Assembly: GCA_958296165.1 (NCBI GenBank)
Contig: OY282447.1
Span: forward strand, 2,046,001-2,110,000
Direction of reading: 5' to 3'
Source of the DNA: an uncultured Pseudomonadales bacterium
GTDB lineage: Bacteria > Pseudomonadota > Gammaproteobacteria > Pseudomonadales > Azotimanducaceae
Length of the DNA: 64,000 nucleotides
Below, in pieces: positions 34,636 to 43,548 of this stretch. The notes under the pieces were generated by a model. The model ran no database searches, was not told the DNA's origin, and saw nothing but the letters and a program-made list of their open reading frames with translations. A program made the position numbers and the translations under genes. Within the stretch, counting starts at the first letter, position 1; each line of letters opens with the position of its first letter.

Positions 34636-35499
34636 CTAGTTGCTGGTGAGGGCGTCGATGTTTAGGAGCGGTACGGCGCCGCTGCCGGAGATTTGCGGCA
34701 GTTTGCCGTCCCACTTCTCCGCGATGCGCAGCTGGATCAAGTCCGGGTTGTCCTTTAGAGCTTCCGCCTCGCGGCGGATGGCGTCCGCGCGCGCTTCCGA
34801 CTCCACGGTGACCGTGTACGCTTCTGCGTCACCCGCCAAGCGGCGTTCCGCTGCTGCGGCCTCGGCCTGCGTAACACGGCGCAGCTTCTCGTTCTCCGCT
34901 TGCAGAGCCTCTTGCTCGGCGCGCACCTTATCTTCGATGGCGCGGTTGAACTCGGCCGAGAACTCGAAATCGGTGATCGCCACGTTGGCCAACTTCACTG
35001 CCCCGATTACGCCCTTCTGTTCCAAGGTGGTGTTGACGAAAGCTTCAATGGCTTCTTGGATCTTGGCCTTCACTTGTGCGCGCTGGGTGACGAGTTCTTC
35101 CGCCGTGTACTGTGCAGTGATGGCCTTCACGGATTCGGTGATGCCGGGGTCGATGGCCGTAGTTTCCACAGCCGAGCGCAGGCCGATGTTCTGATACGTG
35201 TTCGGCATCGTCGACCCGGTGAGCGAGTACTGCACGGCTACTTGCGTGCTGACCACCTGTAGGTCCTTAGACGCAGCGGTGGCTTGGTTCTCCGCCTTGC
35301 GCAGCCGGATGTCCACCTCCTCAACGGAATCCAAGAAGGGAATCTTCAAGTGGAACCCTTCAGGGAGATGCTCGGGCTGTACCGCGCCGAGGCGGTGGAC
35401 TACGCCGACGTGGCCGCTGTTGACTACTGTTGCTCCATCCCAGATGACCACGAGCGCGATGAGAGCGACGATGCCGGGGATCACTAGCTTGTTGTTCAT
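34636..35499 (-). CDS. SPFH/prohibitin-family membrane protein
   Basis: A 287-residue SPFH protein with one N-terminal membrane segment (IPGIVALIALVVIWDG) and the prohibitin domain (GHVGVVHRLGAV, LPEGFHLKIPFLDSV, LQVVSTQVAVQYSL), then a coiled coil (AEQEALQAENEKLRRVTQAEAAAAERRLAGDAEAY, quoted by its ends). It scaffolds oligomeric rings at the membrane. AAGGAGAACGAACCT precedes the ATG at 35499. It precedes the GMC small subunit on the same strand with a 28-bp gap. Confidence 0.88.
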   Translation of the reverse strand: MNNKLVIPGIVALIALVVIWDGATVVNSGHVGVVHRLGAVQPEHLPEGFHLKIPFLDSVEEVDIRLRKAENQATAASKDLQVVSTQVAVQYSLTGSTMPNTYQNIGLRSAVETTAIDPGITESVKAITAQYTAEELVTQRAQVKAKIQEAIEAFVNTTLEQKGVIGAVKLANVAITDFEFSAEFNRAIEDKVRAEQEALQAENEKLRRVTQAEAAAAERRLAGDAEAYTVTVESEARADAIRREAEALKDNPDLIQLRIAEKWDGKLPQISGSGAVPLLNIDALTSN

Positions 35500-35625
35500 A
35501 GGTTCGTTCTCCTTGCCTTCGTGCGGATCATACCCGTTCGGAGCGCCGACCACAGGGACATCGGATGCCCGATGTCCCGCGCCGCTTGTGCCATAATTCA
35601 GCGCTTTCCGACCGAGGAACATGCC

Positions 35626-36903
35626 ATGACCGGGCCGAACGCCATCGTTGAGCAAGCTACCGCGGGTGCCGGGACGGAGCCTTCTGCATACGTGCCCACG
35701 TTCCAACTCACGGCAGGACAACCGCCGCCTAGCGCCGCGAACGGCGGCCTTTCCTACATGTCGTTCGATCGCGGCGGCGATGCAGGAACCGCCGCGGCGT
35801 TGGATGCGGCGCTCGCGCAGATCGCCGGAGGCGAGGGTCAGGCAGTGAGCGACATGCTCGACAACGCGCCCGCCGGCCCAATCGAGACCAAGTGGGGGCG
35901 TGGGTTCCGCACCTATTCCGAGTGCATGGACTACATCCGGGCGAACAACATCGAAGCCCCTGCTGGCGGCCTTGCGCTGCCGTTGCGCTACACCGTTTGC
36001 GAACAGCCCTCCTACTCCGTCGTCTCGTCCAATGCGCTCTGGCGCGACCCGGCCCGGGCCGCTGAGGCAGAGGCGCTGCGCAAGGAGGAGCGGGACATCG
36101 GGCGGCGATGCCTGTATTTCCCCCAGATACTGCGCGACGCGCGGCGCATGCAGGAATACTACCCAGGTCTCTCGCCCAGCAGCCCGGAGTGCATGGACAA
36201 GCTTGGCGTCGCGCTGGCGCATTGCGAGTCCAAGTGCCGGAACTTCTACGACGCAGCAGAGGTGGAGCGCGTGTTCTACCCGGAGATCGAAGAGCTCCTC
36301 TTGGCGTTTTTCCCAGGCGCGACCGATGCGCTGGTGTACAACCACGACGTGTTCAACAAGGACTACCAAGGCGACCGCACGGAAGATCAGGACAACAAGG
36401 ACCCGGGCGTAAACCGCGGCTACGCCAACCTCGTACACAACGATCTCAACGACAACAGCGGCCGCGTGCGCTGCCGCGAGCTGTTAACGAAGAACCTGCG
36501 CAACTTCGGGCGCACGCAGCACTACACCGAGCAGGAGGCAGACGCCAAGCTGTCGCGGCGGTTCATGTCCATCAACCTAGCCAAGCCGATGGAGACCGTG
36601 GGGCAGAATCCGTTCGTGCTGTGCGCATGGCCATCGTTCGCCGACCAGCCGTACATCACCAACTATCGCATCTACGACGACCGCGTTGGCGAGACCACCC
36701 GCTTCACCTACCGCCCAGAGCACGAGTGGTACTGGCTTCCGCAGCAGAAGTCCACGGAGGTCTCGATGTTGAAGTGCTACGACTCCATAACGGACGGTTC
36801 CGTCTCGCGTTGGTCTTTCCACACGGCCTGCGTCGATCCGACCGCACCCGACGACGCGCCCTGCCGCAAGAACGTAGTGGTGAGGTCATACGTCTTCTTC
36901 TAG
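35626..36903 (+). CDS. CmcJ/NvfI-like (AsaB-type) oxidoreductase
   Basis: A 425-residue protein. It carries the family blocks VFNKDYQGDRTEDQDNKDPG, YANLVHNDLNDNSG, RFMSINLAKPM, NPFVLCAWPSF, YRIYDDRVGETTRFTYRPEHEWYWLPQQ and ends SFHTACVDPTAPDDAPCRKN, RSYVFF. CmcJ takes part in 7-alpha-methoxylation of cephalosporins in Streptomyces and relatives are mostly fungal (AsaB, NvfI), so the occurrence in a proteobacterium-like genome is unusual. No cephalosporin genes are nearby. The ATG at 35626 follows CCGAGGAAC. The first 100 residues before the domain are extra. Confidence 0.65.
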   Translation: MTGPNAIVEQATAGAGTEPSAYVPTFQLTAGQPPPSAANGGLSYMSFDRGGDAGTAAALDAALAQIAGGEGQAVSDMLDNAPAGPIETKWGRGFRTYSECMDYIRANNIEAPAGGLALPLRYTVCEQPSYSVVSSNALWRDPARAAEAEALRKEERDIGRRCLYFPQILRDARRMQEYYPGLSPSSPECMDKLGVALAHCESKCRNFYDAAEVERVFYPEIEELLLAFFPGATDALVYNHDVFNKDYQGDRTEDQDNKDPGVNRGYANLVHNDLNDNSGRVRCRELLTKNLRNFGRTQHYTEQEADAKLSRRFMSINLAKPMETVGQNPFVLCAWPSFADQPYITNYRIYDDRVGETTRFTYRPEHEWYWLPQQKSTEVSMLKCYDSITDGSVSRWSFHTACVDPTAPDDAPCRKNVVVRSYVFF

Positions 36904-37248
36904 GCGACACAGATAGTGCCCGCTTGGCGCCACCCCTTCGCAGAGTGGTGCCGACATGCTTGGTCGGATTGATACCGCGGACGAAGGGCATATGAGGTAG
37001 CGGAGTACCCGATCGTGCGATTCGATGTTGAGAAACATGGCCGTGGGGCTGCGGCCGGATGCCGTCTATGCCCCAACTGACAGCGAAGGCTCTGAAGCAA
37101 GAAGCGAGCGCGTTCGCCCGCGCCGAGTCCCGCCATGATGAGTCAACCCTCTACGGCGTGACCGACGGCAAGGCCGTCGGTACGTACTTCGAGCACAAGT
37201 TCAGATCGCATTTGCGTGCCAGTTACGACTATGAGGAAGGGTCGTCGG

Positions 37249-38476
37249 CAGGGCAATCGCATTTGAGATCGGGGGCTACTCCGACCTGCGGATGCGGCGG
37301 ATCATGTCGATGAGGAACTCCTGCTTTCGCTGCGCGTGCAGGAACTTGCGGCGGACGGATCGCTTGTCGGGATGCATCCGGGCGATGTTCAGAGCCAGCC
37401 GCCGGATCACGGCCAGGCAGGCCGCGCCGTTGCCCTTGCGGTTGCGCGCCCGGTCCTCGTCCATGGACACGTCGAGCACCCAGTGCAGGCTGTTCTCGAT
37501 CGCCCAGTGGGATCGGACGATCCGCCCGAAGCGCTCGGCGTCCGGCTGCGCGCTGAGCAGGTAGTAGCGGGCGTCGACGCTCTCCGTTCCGTCCGCGAGA
37601 CGCCGCTCCGCGACCACCTTGCCGATGGCCGAGAGGCCCGGCCAGTCGTGCCGCTCCAGCAGCCAGTCGACGTCGTGGCAGACCGTCGCGGTGCGCTTCT
37701 CGACGCGCCCGTGGCCCTTGCCAACCTGTTGATGCGACAGGAGTTCCGCCGATTCGGGCGGATCGTCCAGGTACGTCGCCACGTCCTCGCGCAGCGTCCC
37801 CTGGTTGCGCTTGAGCGCCAGCGCGTAGTCCCCGCCCCCGGCCACGATCGCCGCCGCCGTGCCGCGCTGCGCGTGCATCGCGTCCGCCGTCACCGTGCGC
37901 CCCTTCACGTCGATCAGTTCCAGCAGCTCCGGCAGCGCCGGGATCTCGTTCGACTTGCCGTCCACCTCCACCTGCGCCAGGGTCAGCTTCGCCTGCGACG
38001 CGAACGCCTGCAGCAGGTGCGTCGGCGACCGTTCCGAGGCGTCCTCGAACGACCGCCGCAGCACCTTGCCGTCCACCGCCACCACGTCGCCGAGACGGTC
38101 CGCCCAGTCCTGCGCCAGGCGCAGCAGCGCCTTCTGCAGGCCGGACGGATCCAGCATCCGGAACAGCCGCGAGAACGTGTCGTGGCTCGGAATCCCGTTC
38201 TCCAGCGTCATGAACTCGCGCAGCCACGGCTCCCAGACGCACCCGAAGTCCTCCATGTCGACGCACGTGCGTCCGCCCGTCAGCATCGACAGCAGCGCGA
38301 TCGTCAGCACCTCGTGCAGGTCGTGGCGCCTGGCGTTGCCGCTCCGAGGGTCCTCAACGTCTTGAAAAATGGACAGAATCTCGCGCATCCCGCCTCTCCT
38401 TCCTTGGATCGAAGCGCCGATTCTGCCCTATCCTCTTCCTCGATATGCCCCTGCATTCTCAAATGCGATTGCCCTG
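37249..38476 (-). mobile_element. ISAs1-family insertion sequence, 1228 bp
   Basis: Perfect 20-bp terminal inverted repeats start CAGGGCAATCGCATTTGAGA at 37249 and at 38476 on the complement. The target duplication GGTCGTCGG (9 bp) flanks both ends (37240-37248 and 38477-38485). The family normally duplicates 8-10 bp. It disrupts the restriction gene. The ends resemble those of the MITE at 62810. Confidence 0.92.
37276..38388 (-). CDS. ISAs1-family transposase
   Basis: A 370-residue transposase that fills the element. AAGGAAGGAGAGGCGGG precedes its ATG at 38388. The N-terminus FQDVEDPRSGNARRHDL and LLSMLTGGRTC, then VVAVDGKVLRRSF, VTADAMHAQRGTA, GGDYALALKRNQ and HWAIENSLHWVLDVSMDEDRARNR are the family's conserved blocks, with D, D and E positions for catalysis. 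It appears intact. Confidence 0.92.
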   Translation of the reverse strand: MREILSIFQDVEDPRSGNARRHDLHEVLTIALLSMLTGGRTCVDMEDFGCVWEPWLREFMTLENGIPSHDTFSRLFRMLDPSGLQKALLRLAQDWADRLGDVVAVDGKVLRRSFEDASERSPTHLLQAFASQAKLTLAQVEVDGKSNEIPALPELLELIDVKGRTVTADAMHAQRGTAAAIVAGGGDYALALKRNQGTLREDVATYLDDPPESAELLSHQQVGKGHGRVEKRTATVCHDVDWLLERHDWPGLSAIGKVVAERRLADGTESVDARYYLLSAQPDAERFGRIVRSHWAIENSLHWVLDVSMDEDRARNRKGNGAACLAVIRRLALNIARMHPDKRSVRRKFLHAQRKQEFLIDMIRRIRRSE

Positions 38477-38951
38477 GGTCGTCGGCGAAGGGCATTGACT
38501 TCCCGCAGCTATTGGTCGACATGAAGGTAACGAGCGTTCGACAGCCGCAGTCGTCCTGTCCCTACGAGTCCGCTAGGCAGAAAATATTTGGACTAGGCTA
38601 CTCGTTGCTGGTCTTCGCGTACGAGAAGCACGACGACGACACCAAAGCCACCGGGCGACTGGACATCCAACATGTTGTTTTCGTTGAAGCCAACCGAACC
38701 GCGGACTACCAGACCACTACCGGAATAGCCGACATCCTGGGAAGAGACGGCAACAAGGACGACTTGGTCGCGTTCATGGCCGATCGAATGCTCCCTGTGG
38801 ACGAGATCGAGGCCGCCAATATCGCCGATGAGATAATCCGCTCACCGCCCGCCATCGGTTATCTCACCATTTCCAATGCGCTGCAATGGCGACTTCAATA
38901 TCGTCGCGCAATCGACCAGGCGAATACCGTCGCTGGGCTCAGTCGGCTTAC

Positions 38952-40442
38952 ATGAGTTCGAGCAAGGTCGAGTACGGCGATTTCCAGACGCCGCCGTTTC
39001 TTGCCAGGAGGGTGTGCGGCCTGATCTCCGGCTTGGGCCTCCAGCCGGGTGCTGTGGTAGAGCCCACTTGCGGCGAAGGCGCCTTTCTGGCTGCCGCCGC
39101 CGTCGCATTCCCACAAGCAATGCTATATGGCTGTGAACGCAATCCACGCTATGCCGAAGTCGCCCGCACGCGGATGCCCAGCAGCAGCCGCCGCCTGCAC
39201 ATCGACACGGCCGACTTCTTCTTCCATGACTGGAAGGGAACGTTGGGGGCGTGTGCGGACCCGATCCTGATTCTCGGCAATCCGCCGTGGGTGACGAACG
39301 CGACCGTGGGAGCGCTCGGCGGCAGCAATCTTCCGAAGAAGTCCAATGCCGACAAGCTGCAGGGCATTCATGCCATCACCGGCAGTGCGAACTTCGACAT
39401 CTCCGAGTGGATGATCCGGCAGAGTATTGGCTGGCTCGATGGCCGCATCGGCGCGGTGGCCGTGCTGTGCAAGACCAGCGTTGCGCGAAAGGTCCTCCGA
39501 CACGCTTGGTCGACTGGCGTGGCGCTGGAGTGTGCCGCCATATACCGCATCGACGCGGCACGCGAGTTCGGCGTGGCCGTGGACGCCTGCCTGCTGTACG
39601 TTCACTTAGGCGCAAAGGGCAGCCAGCGCTGCGAGGTGTACGCGAGCCTGGAGGCCGCGAAGCCCGCCACCACGATCGGCTACCGGGACGGCTTGCTGCT
39701 TGCCGATGTGGATGCCTACGAACGGTGGTCGCAGTTGCGCAGCGATGGCTTCGTTGGCTGGCGCTCGGGGCTGAAACACGATTGCCGCCGCGTCTTCGAG
39801 TTGCGCCGCTCGCAGGGCAGCTGGCGCAATGGCCTCGATGAGCGCGTGTCGGTGGAAGCGAATGTCGTGTTCCCGTTGTTGAAGAGCTCCGACGTCGCGC
39901 ACGATCGTGCGCCGCGCAAGCATGTGCTGGTTCCTCACCGTTCAATGGCGGAGTCGCCCCTAGGGCTCCAACAGCGAGCGCCCAGAGCGTGGCGCTATTT
40001 GATGGCCCATCAGGAAGCCGTCGCGGAACGCGCCAGCGCCATCTACCGCAATCGCCCGCCGTTTTCCGTCTTTGGCGTGGGGGCGTACTCCTTCGCGCCG
40101 TGGAAGGTCGCTATTGCTGGGCTTTACAAGGCGTTGCGTTTCGTGAAGGTCGCGCCGCTGGAGGGTCGGCCCGTGCTGCTCGACGACACCTGCTACTTCC
40201 TGCCTTGCCAAACCGAAGCCGACAGCGACCTGCTGATCGAGTTGCTCTCTTCGCGGCCCGCCATCGAGTTCTACACCGCGCTGGCATTCTGGGACGCCAA
40301 GCGGCCGATCACCGCGAAGCTGTTGAACCAGTTGGACTTGGCGGCGGTGGCCAAGCGCATGGGCAAGTGGGACGCCAACTGTGCCCGCTTGTTGCCGAAC
40401 GGCACCGGTGTGGACGCCCGCAGCCAGCCTGAGCTGTTCTAG
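38952..40442 (+). CDS. DNA adenine N6-methyltransferase of a type II R-M system
   Basis: A 496-residue enzyme. The SAM-binding motif VVEPTCGEGAFLAAA is near residue 38 and the catalytic NPPW (ILGNPPWVTN) near 110. A specificity-type region of about 300 residues follows. The ATG at 38952 overlaps the nuclease stop. NPPW fits adenine-N6 (or cytosine-N4) modification. With the nuclease disrupted, it acts as an orphan modifier that may protect against related enzymes or regulate genes. Recognition sequence unknown. Confidence 0.85.
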   Translation: MSSSKVEYGDFQTPPFLARRVCGLISGLGLQPGAVVEPTCGEGAFLAAAAVAFPQAMLYGCERNPRYAEVARTRMPSSSRRLHIDTADFFFHDWKGTLGACADPILILGNPPWVTNATVGALGGSNLPKKSNADKLQGIHAITGSANFDISEWMIRQSIGWLDGRIGAVAVLCKTSVARKVLRHAWSTGVALECAAIYRIDAAREFGVAVDACLLYVHLGAKGSQRCEVYASLEAAKPATTIGYRDGLLLADVDAYERWSQLRSDGFVGWRSGLKHDCRRVFELRRSQGSWRNGLDERVSVEANVVFPLLKSSDVAHDRAPRKHVLVPHRSMAESPLGLQQRAPRAWRYLMAHQEAVAERASAIYRNRPPFSVFGVGAYSFAPWKVAIAGLYKALRFVKVAPLEGRPVLLDDTCYFLPCQTEADSDLLIELLSSRPAIEFYTALAFWDAKRPITAKLLNQLDLAAVAKRMGKWDANCARLLPNGTGVDARSQPELF

Positions 40443-40541
40443 GTCGAGCGGCCATCGGGCTACAATGAGGAAAAGCCCGCGGCTATCACGCGCCGCGGCG
40501 CAGCTACTCATCAACGCAATCGAGCGAACAAAGGACGGAAC

Positions 40542-41492
40542 ATGCCCGCTACCGACGTCACCTACACCGACATCACCTACGAAACCGACGGCCGGCTCGC
40601 CTTCATTACGCTGAACAGGCCGGAAAAGCTGAATGCGCTCAGCAACAACCTGCGCGGCGAAGTAATGGACGCCATGCGTGAAGCGGAGAGCGACGACGAG
40701 GTCGGCGTGATCGTGTTGCGCGCCGCCGGGCGCTCGTTTTCAGCCGGCTACGACCTCTCGCCGGCGCGTGCGGCCAGCAGTTTCGATTTCGTGAGCCCGC
40801 GCTCCGGCCTGCCGGATACCGGTTCCACCCACCCAGGCAAGACGCAATGGGCGCGGCATGTGGTGATGACCAACTGGATCATCTGGGAGCTCGGCAAACC
40901 GGTGGTGGCGCAGATCCAAGGCCACTGCTTGGCCGGCGGCACGGAGCTGGCCACCGTGTGCGATTTCCGCATCTGTGCCGACGATGCGCAGATCGGCTAT
41001 CCGCCCGTTCGCGCCATGACCACCATGGACATGATGTGGACGCCTTGGCACTTGCCGCCCTGCAAGGCGCGCGAGTTCGCCTATGTGGGCGATTCCTTCT
41101 CCGGCGCAGAGATGGCTCGCCTCGGCTGGGCGAACTACGCTGTGCCGAAAGATGAACTGGCCGCCTTCACCGAGAAGTTCGCGCGCCGCATGGCGCATGT
41201 GGACAACGAGATGCTGATGTACTCCAAACGCGCCGTGAACCGCCAGTACGAGACCATGGGGATCCGTGACGGCCTGCATTCCGGCACCGAAATCCAGGCT
41301 CTCTCCGCACAGCGCGACGCCGCTGGCGAGTGGGGACGCCGTGTACGCGACGACGGCCTGAAGGCGGCGCTGGAATGGCGCGACGGCCCATTCCGCGATT
41401 TCCGCGGCGCCTACGACAGCGCTCCGAAAGATCGCGCAGTGGCCGGCATGGATAAGTCGGCCGCCAAGGGCGGCGCTGGCTACGGCGAATAG
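40542..41492 (+). CDS. Enoyl-CoA hydratase/isomerase family protein
   Basis: A 316-residue crotonase-fold protein. RLAFITLNRPEKLNALSNNLRGE is the N-terminal family block, SFSAGYDLSP forms one oxyanion-hole strand, and IQGHCLAGGTELATVCDFRICADDAQIGYP (quoted by its ends) carries the second. The catalytic acidic residues vary from classic hydratases, so isomerase or lyase activity is possible. A 2-bp gap to the SDR gene indicates an operon acting on CoA esters. Confidence 0.87.
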   Translation: MPATDVTYTDITYETDGRLAFITLNRPEKLNALSNNLRGEVMDAMREAESDDEVGVIVLRAAGRSFSAGYDLSPARAASSFDFVSPRSGLPDTGSTHPGKTQWARHVVMTNWIIWELGKPVVAQIQGHCLAGGTELATVCDFRICADDAQIGYPPVRAMTTMDMMWTPWHLPPCKAREFAYVGDSFSGAEMARLGWANYAVPKDELAAFTEKFARRMAHVDNEMLMYSKRAVNRQYETMGIRDGLHSGTEIQALSAQRDAAGEWGRRVRDDGLKAALEWRDGPFRDFRGAYDSAPKDRAVAGMDKSAAKGGAGYGE

Positions 41493-41494
41493 TC

Positions 41495-42259
41495 GTGGCT
41501 CTGTTGACGGGCAAGCGCGCGCTCATCACGGGCGCGGCGTACGGTATCGGCGCGGCGACCGCAACGCGGTTCGCGGCGGAAGGGGCCACGGTGATGTGCG
41601 CCGACATCGACGCCGACGGGGCTGCCGCCATTGTGGCGGCCATTCGCGCCAGCGGCGGCAGCGCCGAAGCGATGGCTTTGGACGTGAGCGACGAAGCCGC
41701 CGTGCAGGCTGCACTGGCCACTTGTGAGAGAGAGCTCGGCGGCTTGGAGTTGATCTTCAACAACGCCGGCATCGGCGGCGGGGCGGATTGGGACCGCACC
41801 ATAGCCGTGAACCTAAGCGGCGTTCACTACGGCCTGTTCTATGGCGCTCCGTTCTTGGCCGAGCGCGGCGGCGGAGCGATAGTCTCCACGGCTTCCGTAG
41901 CCGGGCTGGTCGGCCTTACGGGGATGGCGGCGCCCGGCAACGAGCCGTTGCCTCCTGGCGCCGGCGCTTACGTGGCCGCCAAGCACGGCGTCTCCGGCCT
42001 CACGCGCCAATACGCCATTACCTTCGGCAAGCGCAACGTGCGCGTGAACGCTGTGGCGCCCGGCTATATCGAAACCGCGATGACTGCGCCGCTGCGCGAG
42101 GTGGAAGCGGGCCAGCAATTTCTGGAATCGCTACACCCGCTCGGGCGTTTGGGCCAGCCAGAGGAGGTGGCCAGCGCGGTTGCGTTCTTGGCCAGCGACG
42201 ATGCCAGCTTCATCTCCGGCATCGTGTTGCCGGTAGACGGCGGCTACACGGCCCGTTAG
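41495..42259 (+). CDS. Short-chain dehydrogenase/reductase
   Basis: A 254-residue classical SDR starting with GTG. The NAD(P) motif TGAAYGIGAATA is near residue 10, NNAGIGG near 90, the catalytic Ser in STASVAG, YVAAKHG (Tyr-x3-Lys) near residue 165, and NAVAPGYIET, DGGYTA at the end. The hydratase gene precedes it; together they may oxidise a beta-hydroxyacyl-CoA-like compound. Confidence 0.9.
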   Translation: MALLTGKRALITGAAYGIGAATATRFAAEGATVMCADIDADGAAAIVAAIRASGGSAEAMALDVSDEAAVQAALATCERELGGLELIFNNAGIGGGADWDRTIAVNLSGVHYGLFYGAPFLAERGGGAIVSTASVAGLVGLTGMAAPGNEPLPPGAGAYVAAKHGVSGLTRQYAITFGKRNVRVNAVAPGYIETAMTAPLREVEAGQQFLESLHPLGRLGQPEEVASAVAFLASDDASFISGIVLPVDGGYTAR

Positions 42260-42380
42260 CCGGGCCGGGTCTGTCTCGCTAGTGGCTGCGGCTCATTGCG
42301 AGGTCGCCGCCCTCAAGATCTCGGCAGCGCTTGCCTTGCCGGGCTTCATGGTGGCCTCGTCGAGCGGTACTTGCAATGTT

Positions 42381-43548
42381 GTGAACTGGTTCAGTAGTTA
42401 TGGCACAGGGGCTAGGCAGCCTCCTGAGCGACAAGGTACTCGTTGGGGGCGAGGTAGTCGAGGGCCGAGTGCGGGCGTTCGTAGTTGTAGAAGAACTCGT
42501 GTTTGAGGAGCTTCCTGGAGACGGCCTTGACGGTGAGGTCGCAGTCGAGGAAGTTCCAGAACTCGATGCGCGCTGTGCGGTTGGCGCGTTCGACGTGTCC
42601 GTTCCACTGCGGTCGCCGCGGCGGCAGGACGCGGAGGTCGATGCCGAGTTCCCTGCAGGCGTCCTCGAACTCGGCCATGAACTCGCTGCCGCCGTCGACC
42701 TGGATGGAGAGCACGGGCACGGGGAAGCACTCGACGAGGGCGTCGAGGAAGCGCTTGGCGTTGAAGGCGGTGGCGCGGGAGAAGACGCGCGCGACCATGA
42801 ACCGGCTGACCGGGCAGATGGCGCGGAACTCCTTGATGGTCTGGCCGTCGCGGGAGAAGGTCATGTGGTCGATCTGGACGAGCTGGCCGGGGCGTTCGGC
42901 CTTGTCGCCGTACTTCCAGCGCCGCGCCCAGCCGTCGAACCTGCGGCGGCGCCTGGGCTTGACCCGGCCTTCGCAGATGCTGGCGAGGGGCACGGCGCCG
43001 GCGGCGATGGCGCGCGAGAGGATGCGCCCGACGGTGGACACGCTCAGGCGCAGGCCCTTGCGTTCGAGCATGCGCTGGATCGGCGCCTTGCCCATGAACG
43101 GATGCCTGCGGCGCAGATCCAGGACGGCCTTCACGTCGCTCGGCTTGTACGACCAGCGCCGGACGCGGCGCGGGCGGGTGGACTTCGGCGCCAGGCCGCG
43201 CTGGCCGCTCGCGGCCAGCGCGGCCTTCCACCGACACATCGTGCGGCGGCTGACGCCGATCTCCCTCAGGGCGGCCGGCGCGGCGCAGCCGGCTCCGCGC
43301 AGTTCGTCGTACCGGCGGATCGCCGACAGGCGCTCGCGGGCCTCGGCCGGCAGCTCGGCGTCGTCGACCTTGAAACTGCGGTACGATCGCGTCCGCATCG
43401 ATTCGATCTTCATGGTTCGGGTCTCCTTTCAGTGGGTTTTGCGTTCACTGAAGGCTACCCGATCCGGCGTCGGCGGCGGGTCTTCCGTCGCCGACGCCGC
43501 CTCAGCCAATCACGGCCCGGGCTGTGCCAAATCTATCTGAGCCGGCAC
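42381..43548 (-). mobile_element. IS481-family insertion sequence, about 1168 bp
   Basis: Imperfect ends, GTGAACTGGTTCAG on the left and the complement of CTGAGCCGGCAC on the right, are followed by a shared TGGCACAG. ATGTT is present on both flanks (42376-42380 and 43549-43553), a 5-bp target duplication. The element lies in the 3' end of the ankyrin lipoprotein gene. Confidence 0.82.
42412..43413 (-). CDS. IS481-family transposase
   Basis: A 333-residue transposase with an N-terminal helix-turn-helix (REIGVSRRTMCRWKAAL) and a C-terminal integrase core: D in QIDHMTFSRDG, D in IQVDGGSEFMAEF, E in HVERANRTARIEF (DDE). Ends YERPHSALDYLAPNEYL. AAAGGAGACCCGAACC precedes the ATG at 43413. It appears intact. 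Confidence 0.92.
   Translation of the reverse strand: MKIESMRTRSYRSFKVDDAELPAEARERLSAIRRYDELRGAGCAAPAALREIGVSRRTMCRWKAALAASGQRGLAPKSTRPRRVRRWSYKPSDVKAVLDLRRRHPFMGKAPIQRMLERKGLRLSVSTVGRILSRAIAAGAVPLASICEGRVKPRRRRRFDGWARRWKYGDKAERPGQLVQIDHMTFSRDGQTIKEFRAICPVSRFMVARVFSRATAFNAKRFLDALVECFPVPVLSIQVDGGSEFMAEFEDACRELGIDLRVLPPRRPQWNGHVERANRTARIEFWNFLDCDLTVKAVSRKLLKHEFFYNYERPHSALDYLAPNEYLVAQEAA

Larger units (their letters stand above)
37059..38955 (+). pseudogene. Type II restriction endonuclease gene split by an ISAs1 element
   Basis: The gene runs 37059/37068-37248 and 38486-38955; removing the IS and one 9-bp duplication gives an intact frame (217 codons from 37068, including stop). The protein (start MPQLTAKALKQEA, then LYGVTDGKAVGTYFEHKF) continues into KGIDFPQLLVDMKVTS, a PD-(D/E)xK catalytic core with D and D-x-K, then QPQSSCPYESARQKIFGLGYSLLVF. 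The insertion lies just before the catalytic aspartate. The gene's stop overlaps the methyltransferase ATG (ATGA), as in R-M operons. The nuclease should be inactive as long as the IS remains. Confidence 0.82.
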
